Source: Spirochaetes bacterium ADurb.BinA120
Lineage (GTDB): Bacteria > Spirochaetota > UBA4802 > UBA5368
Direction of reading: 5' to 3'
NCBI GenBank assembly: GCA_002069125.1
Contig: MVZN01000011.1
Location: 1 to 63,971, forward strand
DNA: 63,971 bases
Under the pieces are notes generated by a model, which had not been told where the DNA came from, made no database searches, and was given only the letters and a program-made list of their open reading frames with translations. Shown here piece after piece: positions 1 through 8,118 of this stretch (positions are counted from its first letter, which is position 1; the number at the start of each line of letters is the position of its first letter). Made by a program: the position numbers and the translations under genes.

Positions 1-505
1 CGCCAATAACGCTTCCCACCGGTCCCTCGGGAATTAGATTGGGGCGCAAAATGAAGAGAAGCACCTGGGAGGCGATCACCATTAGAAACGAGAACATCGA
101 AACCCTTACATCGAAATAGAAAACGCTGAGCATGAGTATTAGGTAATGGGCCGCGAAAAGCTCGCGCGAGCCATATATGACATACTGAAACACAAAAAGA
201 CTCAACATCACCCCGAAAATCGTTATATAGCTCGATGCTACGCGCCCCCTGAAGCGCCGGGAAAAGAGTATCGTCACGGCGAGTATGGAGCCAACGGCCA
301 TCAATTCAATAAATATATCGGTAAACGTGAGATATTTGGATCCGGTTCCGGTAAAAAGAATAGCCGTAGTGGCCAGGTTGGCGAGGAGCACTATCCCCGC
401 AAAGGCAGTATACATACGTCTATTATTGTTCACCAGTACACGGCTGAAGATCTCTGTCTCCTCCAGTCGTATCCCTTCCTTCCGCCCGCCGGAAAAAAGT
501 CCCAT
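1..505 (-). CDS. Multi-TM membrane protein, N-terminal part (cut by window edge)
   Basis: An open frame of 168 codons runs from an ATG at 505 off the left end of the window with no stop. The start has a strong Shine-Dalgarno (GGGAGG about 5 nt upstream). After about 35 polar residues containing an acidic patch and Arg/Asn-rich stretch (LEETEIFSRVL, NNNRRMY), four to five hydrophobic segments follow, separated by short charged loops. This looks like the N-terminal membrane sensor module of a larger signalling protein such as a chemotaxis receptor, diguanylate cyclase or histidine kinase, which in spirochaetes often begin with several membrane helices. The output domain lies outside the window, so the function is inference only. 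Confidence 0.65.
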   Translation of the reverse strand, partial: MGLFSGGRKEGIRLEETEIFSRVLVNNNRRMYTAFAGIVLLANLATTAILFTGTGSKYLTFTDIFIELMAVGSILAVTILFSRRFRGRVASSYITIFGVMLSLFVFQYVIYGSRELFAAHYLILMLSVFYFDVRVSMFSFLMVIASQVLLFILRPNLIPEGPVGSVIG

Positions 506-628
506 GATCTCCTCCCTTCAGGGTTTCGAGGTGGACGCCGGCGGCTCCGCATCGAGCGGGCCGCGGTTGTTGCGACAATATCATGCCATAATAATATATT
601 ATTTATTATTTGTATAGCAAAATTTATA

Positions 629-653
629 TAATAAAACCGGGCAAGGCTCCCGG
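629..653 (-). terminator. Likely rho-independent terminator after tpx
   Basis: On the minus strand, just after the tpx stop, CCGGG and CCCGG (649-653 and 637-641) can pair around a 7-nt loop and are followed by TTTTAT. The stem is only five base pairs, so this is a modest candidate. Confidence 0.45.
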
Positions 654-658
654 CGCCA

Positions 659-1168
659 TCAGGCGCCGAGATTTTTAGCCTCGGAAAGAACCGGATCATA
701 GTCCGGCTGCTCGCCGATCTCCTTCACTATCTGCTTGTAGGCGAGCTTTCCATCGGCGTCCACGATGAAGACCGAGCGGGCCAGGAGTCCGAGCTCCTCG
801 ATGTACACCCCGTAACGAAGACCGAATTCGCGGTCCTTGTAGTCGGAGAGCATTGTGATGTTATCGATTTTGAACGAATCGCAGAACCTGCTCTGGGCGA
901 ATGGAAGGTCCATTGAGATAGTCAAGGGCTTTACCTTGAGTTTCGCGGCCTCCTCGTTGAAGCGCTTGGTCTGAAGCTCGCAAACGGGAGTGTCCAGTGA
1001 GGGCACGGCGCTGATGATGACTATGCTTCCCTTCAGCGAATCGAGCTTTACAGGCTGCAGGTCCCTGCCGATCGCCGTGAAATTGGGGGCGATGTCGCCG
1101 ACGCGAATATCCTGTCCCTGAAGCGTCACGGGTGTTCCCTTGAACATAACGATTCCCTTTCTTTCCAT
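659..1168 (-). CDS. tpx: Thiol peroxidase (atypical 2-Cys peroxiredoxin)
   Basis: Tpx reduces hydrogen peroxide and alkyl hydroperoxides using thioredoxin. The 169-residue protein matches the family's usual length of about 165-170. The peroxidatic cysteine sits in the family signature SLDTPVCELQTKRF at C63 and the resolving cysteine at C96 (SRFCDSF), the spacing expected for Tpx. The ATG at 1168 is preceded by AAGGAGGGAG at good spacing, supporting this start. It appears to be a single-gene unit, with a likely terminator downstream and about 120 bp without genes upstream. Family assignment is secure from the sequence alone. Confidence 0.95.
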   Translation of the reverse strand: MERKGIVMFKGTPVTLQGQDIRVGDIAPNFTAIGRDLQPVKLDSLKGSIVIISAVPSLDTPVCELQTKRFNEEAAKLKVKPLTISMDLPFAQSRFCDSFKIDNITMLSDYKDREFGLRYGVYIEELGLLARSVFIVDADGKLAYKQIVKEIGEQPDYDPVLSEAKNLGA

Positions 1169-1294
1169 AAACTCCCTCCTTTTTACGCGTAATTTATTTG
1201 AGGAATGGCGCCCTCGGAATCAATGGTTCTAAACTTCACAGGGGTAGGCGCCAATCCCCGCGGTTGGACAAACAAGTTACCCCTTTTGGATTCC

Positions 1295-2611
1295 TCATTT
1301 TTTTAGTTTAAGTAAATGCGCCGCGAGGCGTTTACCAAGCCCTATGATGGTAAGAACCGTCGGCCGATCGAGAGACTCCGGGAATACGCTTGCGTCGCAT
1401 ACGTACAGGCCTTGCGCCTCCGTCATCAGGTTTTTATCGAGCATGGTGTCGACCCGCACGGTTCCGCTCGGGTGCGTCCCCAATAGCGGGCGGGTAAATA
1501 TGCCGGACGGATCGGCGCCGGCCTTAATGAGTATTTTTTTACTAACCGCTTCGGCCTTCGAAAGGCGGGAGCGGTCCCCCTGGGTGAGCTGCTTGCTGAT
1601 GTACTTCGGATACACGCCGCCGGAAATGTCGTCCTTAAGCTTTATCATGACTCCGAGTATATTGCCCCAGCGGGGCCATTTGAGCGCATGCCGCAGTCCT
1701 ACCCTGATCGCGCCGAGGGGGTACAGAAGCCAGGGGTCTACAAGCGTGGAGAGCATGTAGCCGTCCTCGTCGTTTTCCCACGACCAGGTCATGGGCGGCT
1801 CCTTGCCGATACCCTTTTCCTTTATAAAACCGTACACCATCACCGTGGTGTCCATAGTCATCCCCACGCCCGCGTCCTTAAAGCCGGAAGCCTGAAGTAT
1901 GCGAGGGCTGCCTATTCCGCCCGCGGCAAGCACCACCGTCCCTGCGCTCACGGAGAAGGGCTTAGTACCCATGCGGCCCCTGACTCCGGAAGCATGGCCG
2001 CCTTCCACCATGACCTCCGTAACCCGGGCGCCGGTCAGCACCTGGAGGCCGTATCCGGACGCCTCGTCGACGTATTCCGCGGCGTTCCACTTCGCACCGC
2101 AGCGGCACCCTAACATGCACGAGGCGGTGCAGTCGAACCTCTCGGTGCGGGACGGCCGCATGAATTTGGGCTGGGCGTACCATCGGTATCCGAGCCCGTC
2201 CGCGGCCTCTGCTATGCGCGTGGAGGCCCTCCCGCGGAGCTCCGGCGGCAATGGCGCGATTTCCAACTCCTTCTCGGTTTCGAGCACCTCGCGGTCAATG
2301 TCGATTTTATACTTTCGCTTAAGCCAGACCGGCGGCCGCGCGGCACAAGCGCAGTACATGCTCGTCGCTCCGCCTAACATTAGGGGACTGACGATCTGGA
2401 GGCCCTCTCTGGTAAAAAGCAGGCTCATCCTGTCGGAGTACATAAGCGCCCCGACATAGGTGCCGTAATAGGATTTCCCGCGATGGTCGATCCCCCGTTC
2501 TACAAGAATCACCTTTCGCCCGGCCCTGGCCAGTTCTCGCGCCACCGTCGCCCCGCCGGGCCCCGAGCCCACAACGACCGAGTCCGCTAAAAACCTGAGT
2601 TCCCGCGCCAT
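1295..2611 (-). CDS. GMC-family FAD-dependent oxidoreductase
   Basis: The N-terminus has a Rossmann dinucleotide-binding motif (VVGSGPGGATVAREL) and the C-terminus has the GMC ending (HPSGTVRV, then YVCDASVFPESL), with a His in the position that supports alcohol oxidation in this family. A central cluster CTASCMLGCRCGAK, spaced like that in long-chain alcohol oxidases, is also present. Substrate cannot be told; an alcohol or sterol-like hydroxyl is plausible for this subgroup. I place the start at the ATG at 2611, because GGGAGG lies 5 nt upstream of it; a GTG five codons earlier (2626) would put that Shine-Dalgarno inside the gene. Followed closely by other minus-strand genes upstream. Confidence 0.85.
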   Translation of the reverse strand: MARELRFLADSVVVGSGPGGATVARELARAGRKVILVERGIDHRGKSYYGTYVGALMYSDRMSLLFTREGLQIVSPLMLGGATSMYCACAARPPVWLKRKYKIDIDREVLETEKELEIAPLPPELRGRASTRIAEAADGLGYRWYAQPKFMRPSRTERFDCTASCMLGCRCGAKWNAAEYVDEASGYGLQVLTGARVTEVMVEGGHASGVRGRMGTKPFSVSAGTVVLAAGGIGSPRILQASGFKDAGVGMTMDTTVMVYGFIKEKGIGKEPPMTWSWENDEDGYMLSTLVDPWLLYPLGAIRVGLRHALKWPRWGNILGVMIKLKDDISGGVYPKYISKQLTQGDRSRLSKAEAVSKKILIKAGADPSGIFTRPLLGTHPSGTVRVDTMLDKNLMTEAQGLYVCDASVFPESLDRPTVLTIIGLGKRLAAHLLKLKK

Positions 2612-2645
2612 CGCCTCCTCCCGCACTTCTTTTAGTATTCCGGGC

Positions 2646-3323
2646 TCAATCCCGCTTTAACGCGTACCTGCCCTTAATGAAACGATACATCGTAACGAGC
2701 GCCTGGTCAACAGGAGAAGAGATTTTCGTGTCGATCAGAACGTCCTTTCTGTGCTGGGAGAACCAGCCGTACAGCCGGCGCGCCCCCTCGCCCTCTCCGT
2801 CGGCCCCGTGACAGATCGCGACGAGCTTTCGCATCTCATCGAGCGAGAAAAAATTACGGGCGTTATTGATAATGATGATAAAGGAGCTTCCGTCATCGGC
2901 CTCCTTTACGTCGATGTCGGTCTTGTTCGCAGGCATCACCCCCTGGCGCACGGCCTCTCCGGCCATGGCCTTGCGCTCCTCGTGCTCTTTTAGCACCCTC
3001 GCGTTGTGTTCCAAAATCTGCGCCTGCCGTATAAGCTGTCGAATGTCGTTCTCACCCAGACCCGAGGCGGTCCTTGTAAGTTCGGCAAGCAGCGGATTTC
3101 CGCGTGCCGCGCCCCCGGCGCTTTGCCGGGAGACGCCTTTTAGAGTCTTTACCGGCCTGGCGGCCTGTTTTTTCCCGGGGCCGGACGCGGATACCGCCGC
3201 CTTCTTTTTCGTTACCGCCGGCGGCTTGGCCTTTGCGGAACTTTTTGCCGCTTTAGGCTTCCTGGCCGCCTTCCCGCTGGTTTTCGGTCCGGCCTTCTTG
3301 ACGCTCTTTACCGTCTTTTTCAT
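2646..3323 (-). CDS. Unknown protein with Lys/Ala/Pro-rich histone-H1-like N-terminal tail
   Basis: The first 75 or so residues are almost entirely Lys, Ala, Pro, Ser and Thr, in repeats of the KKA/KAAK kind (for example KPKAAKSSAKAKPPAV), like the basic tails of bacterial histone-H1-like proteins. A folded region of about 150 residues follows, with a helical segment (LGENDIRQLIRQAQILEHNARVL region), an acidic/hydrophobic strand (SSFIIIINNARNFF) and a C-terminal helix. I do not recognise this second domain. The start is taken at 3323, where GGGGGAG precedes the ATG; an in-frame ATG lies seven codons upstream. The basic tail suggests binding to nucleic acid or another polyanion, which is inference. 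Confidence 0.7.
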   Translation of the reverse strand: MKKTVKSVKKAGPKTSGKAARKPKAAKSSAKAKPPAVTKKKAAVSASGPGKKQAARPVKTLKGVSRQSAGGAARGNPLLAELTRTASGLGENDIRQLIRQAQILEHNARVLKEHEERKAMAGEAVRQGVMPANKTDIDVKEADDGSSFIIIINNARNFFSLDEMRKLVAICHGADGEGEGARRLYGWFSQHRKDVLIDTKISSPVDQALVTMYRFIKGRYALKRD

Positions 3324-3340
3324 CGTCTCCCCCTCCAATC

Positions 3341-5326
3341 TCATTTCCTTATTATGTAAAACTCGGTCCGCCTGTTTTTCTTCCGACCCTCCTCCGTGGC
3401 GTTGCTCGCTATCGGCTTTTCGGCGCCAAAGCCGACGGAGGCGAGGCGCTCGGGGCTTATGCCGTTCTTAATCATATATTCGATGACTGCGTCGGCCCGC
3501 CGTTCCGACAGCCGCTGGTTGTGCGCCTTTTCTCCGGTCGAGTCCGTGTGCCCCCTAACCTCTATTTTCATGGACGGGTTCCTCCGCAGTATGGCGATGA
3601 CCTTGTCGAGCACGTCGAGCGACTCCTTTTTTAAATATGCCCGGTCTATCTCGAAGTAGATGCTGTCCATTACTATGGTCTTGCCCTGCTCAATTTTTTC
3701 GAGCTTTATCGAGCGTTCGTCCTCGCCGCGGTTTACGATTATCTTTTTGGGGACAAATCCGTCCGCGGTCGCCATCACCTCCACGCCGTCGGTATCGGGC
3801 ACCTCTATCGGTTCCCCGGGCCTTGCGACCGATATCTCCTTTGAATAAACAAGCCTGTCGCGGTCCCATTTCTTAACGCTCACGCGGGCGCCGATCGACG
3901 CGTCTCCCTCGTCAGTCACCGTGAGCTTCATTTTTCTAAGCGGGAGGGGCTTTTCCGGTTCCCGTTTAACGGGCTCGAGCGGCTCATCCTTTCCGGCGGG
4001 AACCATTGCGGTGTCCGCAGGCGGGCCTTCTCCGCCAGGCCTGTAGTATCCGCTCCCGCCCTTCACGGTGCGCGGATAGTATTCGGTCCCTACCGCATAG
4101 AGGTAGTTGCCGGCGGGGAGCATCATGATTCCCCTGGAGGCCGCCGGCTGCGACGGGGCGCCAGGGAACGGCGACAAGAAGTCCCACATTGTCTCGTTAT
4201 TCGAGAACCTTATCGCCTTGAGCGAGGTGAATGTCAGTTCGCGCCCGCCGACCGTGCGCTGCGCCGAATGCGCTATGTATATCTGGTCGCGTATGATCAC
4301 GAAATACGGCCCCGTCCGCTCGCCAAAATCGATATCGCGTAGCGGCCTGCCGTCTGCCGGGTCGACCGAAACGATTCGCCGGTTCCCCACCGAGAAGATG
4401 ATCTCCCGCTCGGTAAATCCGGGGTTCGATGTAACCTGCTCTCCATACTCCTTCGACCATAGGACCCGGCCGTCCTCGAGTGCAAGACAGTATAGCTTCG
4501 CGCCGGAAACCGCGTAGACTCCCCCCTTGTACACCACAGGCGGATAGATGACCGGCGGCTTTTCGATAACCGCCTCCCATTTCACCTTTCCGCTGTCTGC
4601 GTACAGGCAGAAGATGGAAAAACGGCCCTTTCCGAAATCCATGGACTGGGTGATCACCCAGCGGTCGTATAACGTTGGAAATCCGCTGTAGCTTCCTATC
4701 GCGCTGTTGTTCCAGAGGGCCCTGCCGTTTCTTATCTCGCGCGACATGAAGACGTTCCTGGTGCCGTAGAGGATGGCGTCCTCGGAGACGAAAGGGTCGG
4801 AGTAGATGCCGTCCACCATGGCGCCCGAACTCTTCCCGTAGTGCTCCTCGGGCATGCCCGTGCGCGCCCAGCGGACCGAGCCGCTGTCCTTGTCTATGGC
4901 GTAGATGGCATACGAGTCCGAAACGAAGAGAGTGTCCCCTTTTATCAGAGGATACTTCACCTTTCCGGCGGGTCGGCGGGTCGGATTGAACTGGGCCGAC
5001 ACCTGGAGCAGGTCGAGCTTCCAGAGGAGTTTACCCTCCTCTTCGTCCAGGCAATAGACGGTTTTTTTTAGGTCGAGAAAGTACACCCTGCCATCGGAAA
5101 CTATTGGATTGAACACGGCCGCGGGGCACTCGTAGAGCCACTTGAGGTTATTGTTTTTTACGATTATCTCGTCGTTGTTGCCGGTAAAATAGATATTCCC
5201 CTTGTAGATGGGCCAGTCGGCGGCCGCGAGCCCGGAGGGCGGGATTAAAAATAGGCATAGCAACGCGAAAACGGCGGTCACATACGCCGCGCGGGGCGCG
5301 GCGATCAGCCGCTTGGGCTTGTTCAT
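3341..5326 (-). CDS. Exported PQQ-type beta-propeller fused to OmpA-like peptidoglycan-binding domain
   Basis: A 661-residue exported protein. Residues 1-36 form a signal peptide (basic start, hydrophobic core, then GLAAADW). Residues about 36-420 are a PQQ-like propeller with recurring blades of the form GRVLWSKEYG and GKVKWEAVIE alternating with short tyrosine-rich strands. A Pro/Lys-rich linker and a small beta domain follow (about 440-540). The C-terminal 120 residues are a complete OmpA domain (IYFEIDRAYLKK, VRGHTDSTGEK, NQRLSERRADAV, KNRRTEFYI). It is probably anchored to peptidoglycan or the outer membrane, with the propeller as a periplasmic scaffold. The start has GGAGGAGAG at 5 nt spacing. 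A BamB-like role is possible but not shown. Confidence 0.85.
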   Translation of the reverse strand: MNKPKRLIAAPRAAYVTAVFALLCLFLIPPSGLAAADWPIYKGNIYFTGNNDEIIVKNNNLKWLYECPAAVFNPIVSDGRVYFLDLKKTVYCLDEEEGKLLWKLDLLQVSAQFNPTRRPAGKVKYPLIKGDTLFVSDSYAIYAIDKDSGSVRWARTGMPEEHYGKSSGAMVDGIYSDPFVSEDAILYGTRNVFMSREIRNGRALWNNSAIGSYSGFPTLYDRWVITQSMDFGKGRFSIFCLYADSGKVKWEAVIEKPPVIYPPVVYKGGVYAVSGAKLYCLALEDGRVLWSKEYGEQVTSNPGFTEREIIFSVGNRRIVSVDPADGRPLRDIDFGERTGPYFVIIRDQIYIAHSAQRTVGGRELTFTSLKAIRFSNNETMWDFLSPFPGAPSQPAASRGIMMLPAGNYLYAVGTEYYPRTVKGGSGYYRPGGEGPPADTAMVPAGKDEPLEPVKREPEKPLPLRKMKLTVTDEGDASIGARVSVKKWDRDRLVYSKEISVARPGEPIEVPDTDGVEVMATADGFVPKKIIVNRGEDERSIKLEKIEQGKTIVMDSIYFEIDRAYLKKESLDVLDKVIAILRRNPSMKIEVRGHTDSTGEKAHNQRLSERRADAVIEYMIKNGISPERLASVGFGAEKPIASNATEEGRKKNRRTEFYIIRK

Positions 5327-5527
5327 GGCTCTCCTCCAGCCGGCCGTGGTAAAAGGGGGTTCGGCGGCATAATCGGAATTCGGGCGCCTCCCTTCCCTGC
5401 CGGCCTGAATTATGCAACGCGAGATATTTTTATTCCAGTATTTTTTCTTTACGCCTTAAGGCCCCCGCGATGACCTCCTCGATGTTTTTAATAAAACCCG
5501 GTGTGGGCCCCAAAAACCCATGGGCCG

Positions 5528-6340
5528 TCAGGGAGCCTTTCGAACCGCGCGGGCTGCAGCAGAGCGCACGAGCTTGACATCGTAGGCCATGGTCAGCGGC
5601 GCGTGATCCGAGTAGCGGCGCTCTTTATATATCCCGGCCGAGACGATGCTATTTTTCAATCCCGGCGTAACAACCTGGTAATCGATCCGCCAGCCTACGT
5701 TCTTCTCGCGGGCACGGCCCCGGTTGGACCACCAGGTGTACTGGTCTGTTTCCTGGTTTACGATCCGGAAAGCATCCACAAACCCGGCCTCTCCGAAGAG
5801 CCAGTCCATCCAGGCGCGCTCCTCGGGAAGGAAGCCGGAGTTCTTCTGGTTGGATCTCCAGTTTTTTATATCGCCCACCGTGTGGGCTATGTTCAAGTCG
5901 CCGCACAAAATATATTGCCGGCGCGAGCGGCGCATGGACAGCAAGACCTCCTTGAATCTATCCAGAAAGTCAAACTTCACCGCCTGCCGCTCCGGGCCGC
6001 TCGAGCCCGACGGAATGTAGAGCGAGACCACGCTGAGCTTTCCGAATCGCGCCTCCAGATACCGCCCCTCGGTGCTCATGGTCTCCCAATCGTCCCCCTC
6101 GATCACCCTGTCCGGCTCAACCCTGCTGAACAGGGCCACACCGCTGTAGCCCTTTTTTCTGGCGTTAAGGAAATAACAATGATAGCCCTCGGGATGGAAG
6201 GCCGGATTTTCCGAAAGCTCGTCCGAAAGCCTCGTCTCCTGCAGACACAACACGTCCGGACGTTCTTCGGCCAGCCAGTCGAAAAAGCCCTTCTCCCTAG
6301 CCGAGCGCAGGCCGTTACAATTCAGCGTAGTTATCCTCAT
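5528..6340 (-). CDS. xthA: Exodeoxyribonuclease III / AP endonuclease
   Basis: This is the base-excision-repair nuclease that nicks DNA 5' of abasic sites and degrades 3' ends. The 270 residues match the family length (about 268). Visible signatures are the start TTLNCNGLRSA, the metal-binding Glu in CLQETRL (E35), YIPSGSSG, the GDLNIAH motif near the middle, the WWSNRG loop and the catalytic YSDHAPL near the end. The ATG at 6340 has GGAGGAAGAAAGG immediately upstream. It is separated from the next gene by about 600 bp of repeat-rich DNA, so it is probably transcribed from its own promoter there. Confidence 0.95.
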   Translation of the reverse strand: MRITTLNCNGLRSAREKGFFDWLAEERPDVLCLQETRLSDELSENPAFHPEGYHCYFLNARKKGYSGVALFSRVEPDRVIEGDDWETMSTEGRYLEARFGKLSVVSLYIPSGSSGPERQAVKFDFLDRFKEVLLSMRRSRRQYILCGDLNIAHTVGDIKNWRSNQKNSGFLPEERAWMDWLFGEAGFVDAFRIVNQETDQYTWWSNRGRAREKNVGWRIDYQVVTPGLKNSIVSAGIYKERRYSDHAPLTMAYDVKLVRSAAARAVRKAP

Positions 6341-6385
6341 CCTTTCTTCCTCCAGACATTTTCGGTTTTATCATTGGAATAACAA

Positions 6386-6511
6386 AAATGCACATTAGGA
6401 CTTCCATAAATTGCAACTACTGGTAAATTCAGTAATTAGGTTTCGAGGTTGACTAAGAACAAGCAACTCCCACAGGAGCGTGGCCCGCTTGCGGGAAAAT
6501 AATAAACCTAT
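6386..6511. repeat. Dispersed repeat modules shared with the right end of the window
   Basis: The string AACTACTGGTAAATTCA begins at 6415 and is followed by TTAGGTTT (6436-6443). The same two modules in the same relative order, on the opposite strand, flank two hairpins near 63.69 and 63.79 kb. Here a small hairpin CCCGC-TT-GCGGG (6484-6495) lies downstream, then AAACCT. A further match, AAAAATGC plus TTAGGACT at 6386-6402, recurs near 63.84 kb. Seen directly; what the element is remains unknown. Confidence 0.6.
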
Positions 6512-6665
6512 AAGTAACATGCCTAAAAGTTATTTTAAAAAGCAAAGATAAAACTTCAAGCGCACAAGCCCTTTCAAATAAAAAGCCCGCCAGGCAGCGG
6601 CAAAGGAGGTGCCGCGGGCGAAGACAATAAACAGTTCAGAGTTCAAAGTTCAAAGAAAGGCCATC

Positions 6666-6716
6666 GGCATTAGCAAAACCCCCTCCGGGGGTGGCGCAGA
6701 GCGCCGGGGGCGTTAG
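6666..6716. repeat. Solitary copy of a 51-bp palindrome-containing repeat
   Basis: It runs from GGCATTAGC to GGGGCGTTAG and contains CCCCC-TCC-GGGGG and GGCGC-AGA-GCGCC hairpins. An almost identical 52-bp copy occurs at 39867-39918 and again in each unit of the tandem array at 39803-40197, 33 kb away. Confidence 0.75.
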
Positions 6717-6784
6717 GCTCGCAGCCCTGGGGTAAGCAAAAGGAAAAACCTACAGACAAGCCGAGCGGCGCCTGAGCGGGGCTT

Positions 6785-6820
6785 CCTTTGGTTACTTTCG
6801 CCCCACGAAAGTAACGAAGG
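6785..6820. repeat. Perfect inverted repeat / hairpin
   Basis: GTTACTTTCG (6791-6800) and CGAAAGTAAC (6806-6815) form a perfect 10-bp stem with a CCCCA loop, extended after small bulges by CCTT and AAGG. No U-run follows, so it is more like a REP-type hairpin than a terminator. It lies about 120 bp upstream of the metV-like gene. Confidence 0.7.
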
Positions 6821-6943
6821 CCGTTATATATTATATAGACTTAAGAGAGGGGCTCCCGAAAAACTATTGATTTTAATCCAACGACTGCGGATAGTGGAAG
6901 GCGTGGAATGTCCCATACCTTCCGGCATTATGGAGAGTGCGCC

Positions 6944-7588
6944 ATGATCGTCACCCGCAAAAAGGACGTCGAAACAGTAAAAAAACACGCCTCAAAAGCG
7001 CGAAAAGTGATAATAGTCGGCTGTTCCGAGTGCGCCGCAATCTGCCGAACGGGCGGGTCGGAACAGGTAAGGGAGATGGCGGAGGCCTTCTCCGACCGGG
7101 AGGTGCTGGCCACAATCTCCATCGAATCGCCGTGCGACAAGCGCATCTCCACGCGCGACTTCAAGCGCATAGAGGAAGAGCTCGCCGACGCAGATGCGCT
7201 CATAGCTCTTACATGCGGAAGCGGGGCGCAGGCCATATCCGAGGTTACCGGCAAACGGGTGGTGGCCGCACTCGACACGGATTTTGTCGGGATGGTGGAG
7301 CGCCTTGGCCGATTTTACGAGCGGTGTTCCCATTGCGGCGAGTGCATCCTCAACGAAACGGCGCTTTTGTGCCCCGTCACCCTCTGTCCAAAGGGGGTGC
7401 GTAACGGCCCCTGCGATGGAATCAAAGGCACGGCCTGTGAGGTTTACGAAGACCGAGAATGCGTATGGCACGCCATCCACAGTCGACTAACGGAACGCGG
7501 CGAACTCGAAGCCTTTACCGTCTATCACGCACCCGTCGATTGGTCCGAATGCCATTCTCCAAAGGAGGCCGTATGGGAGCGCTCCTGA
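6944..7588 (+). CDS. metV: MetV-like protein (methylene-THF reductase C-terminal/zinc-cluster domain)
   Basis: MetV partners the flavoprotein MetF in the methylene-tetrahydrofolate reductases of acetogens and related anaerobes, where it carries electrons. Numbered from the ATG at 6944, the protein has an N-terminal cysteine motif CSECAAIC (C27, C30, C34) followed by RTGG, as in MetV, and a C-terminal Cys-rich block with CSHCGEC, then LLCPVTLCPKG, NGPCDG and RECVW, all family landmarks. Homologues begin near MIV, so I prefer 6944 (GGAG 8 nt upstream) over the in-frame ATG at 6908. It overlaps the next gene by 16 bp and heads a coupled cluster with a MetF-like protein and IorAB. Confidence 0.85.
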   Translation: MIVTRKKDVETVKKHASKARKVIIVGCSECAAICRTGGSEQVREMAEAFSDREVLATISIESPCDKRISTRDFKRIEEELADADALIALTCGSGAQAISEVTGKRVVAALDTDFVGMVERLGRFYERCSHCGECILNETALLCPVTLCPKGVRNGPCDGIKGTACEVYEDRECVWHAIHSRLTERGELEAFTVYHAPVDWSECHSPKEAVWERS

Positions 7589-8118
7589 CCGAAAGACTTG
7601 CATACATGGCATCGATCGAATCGATGGAACAGGCCGCCGCCCTCGGCGCGAATGTTCCGGATAAAACTGCGCTCCTCCTCGGGGAATACGGTGCCATCTG
7701 CCCCATTGCTGTTTTGGACAGGATACGGCAAACGCTCAAAGGGCCGGTCCTCCTCGAGCTTCTGTCAAAGAACAAGAACAGGGACCTCATCAGATCGTCG
7801 ATTATCACATCGGCCGCCTGCGGCTTTCAGGGCGTGCTTCTCGCCTCGGGCATTTTTTCATCCGGAGACGGAAAGGCCAGGCCGGTTTACGACCTCGATC
7901 AGGCGCAGATGCTAAGGCTCGCCTTAGGGCTCAGGGAAACGGAGGCCATCCCCAATTCCTTCATAATAGCCGTTCGCTCTGCCTCCGGCAACGCCCCGGC
8001 CGAGCTTCGGGCCCGCTGGTATATCGAAGAGGGAGCGGACTACATAGCCCTCGAAAAAGGCGCCGTCCCAGGGCTTGAATCTAAAACCCTTTTGATTGAA
8101 CCGGTCCGGCCGGCATGA
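7573..8118 (+). CDS. Short MetF-like protein (partial methylene-THF reductase barrel)
   Basis: The start at 7573 has AAAGGAGG five nt upstream, inside the end of the metV-like gene. The 181 residues align in my reading with the central part of MetF: NRDLIRSSIITSAACGFQ matches the helix after the folate-site strand, then VLLASGIFSSGDG and VYDLDQAQMLRLA match the MetF pattern of a GD loop followed by a phenylalanine/leucine-aspartate segment, and EEGADYIALEKGA matches the GADF-I-TQ strand. Full-length MetF is about 290 residues, so the last third of the barrel is missing. It ends by ATGA overlap with iorA. It may be a subunit that needs a partner, or a repurposed binding domain; catalysis is uncertain. 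Confidence 0.7.
   Translation: MGALLTERLAYMASIESMEQAAALGANVPDKTALLLGEYGAICPIAVLDRIRQTLKGPVLLELLSKNKNRDLIRSSIITSAACGFQGVLLASGIFSSGDGKARPVYDLDQAQMLRLALGLRETEAIPNSFIIAVRSASGNAPAELRARWYIEEGADYIALEKGAVPGLESKTLLIEPVRPA

Larger units (their letters stand above)
6341..6943. other. Gene-free, repeat-rich intergenic region
   Basis: No convincing gene lies here, between xthA (minus) and the metV-like gene (plus), so it must hold divergent promoters. It carries several short repeats and hairpins listed separately: a module at 6386-6495 related to the right end of the window, a GC hairpin around 6584-6618 (GCCCGC pairing with GCGGGC), a tandem GTTCAAA repeat at 6639-6655, a copy of the 51-bp element at 6666-6716 and a perfect 10-bp hairpin at 6791-6815. 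Confidence 0.7.

Noticed and set aside
2611-2626. GTG start of the GMC oxidoreductase at 2626
   Set aside because: The Shine-Dalgarno lies between 2626 and 2611, so the ATG at 2611 is preferred.
5148-5417. Small minus-strand frame overlapping the propeller gene start
   Set aside because: It lies in another frame of a well-supported gene and has no protein-like features.
6791-6815. Rho-independent terminator for xthA
   Set aside because: The hairpin has no U-run in either direction and lies upstream of xthA, so it was called a repeat hairpin.
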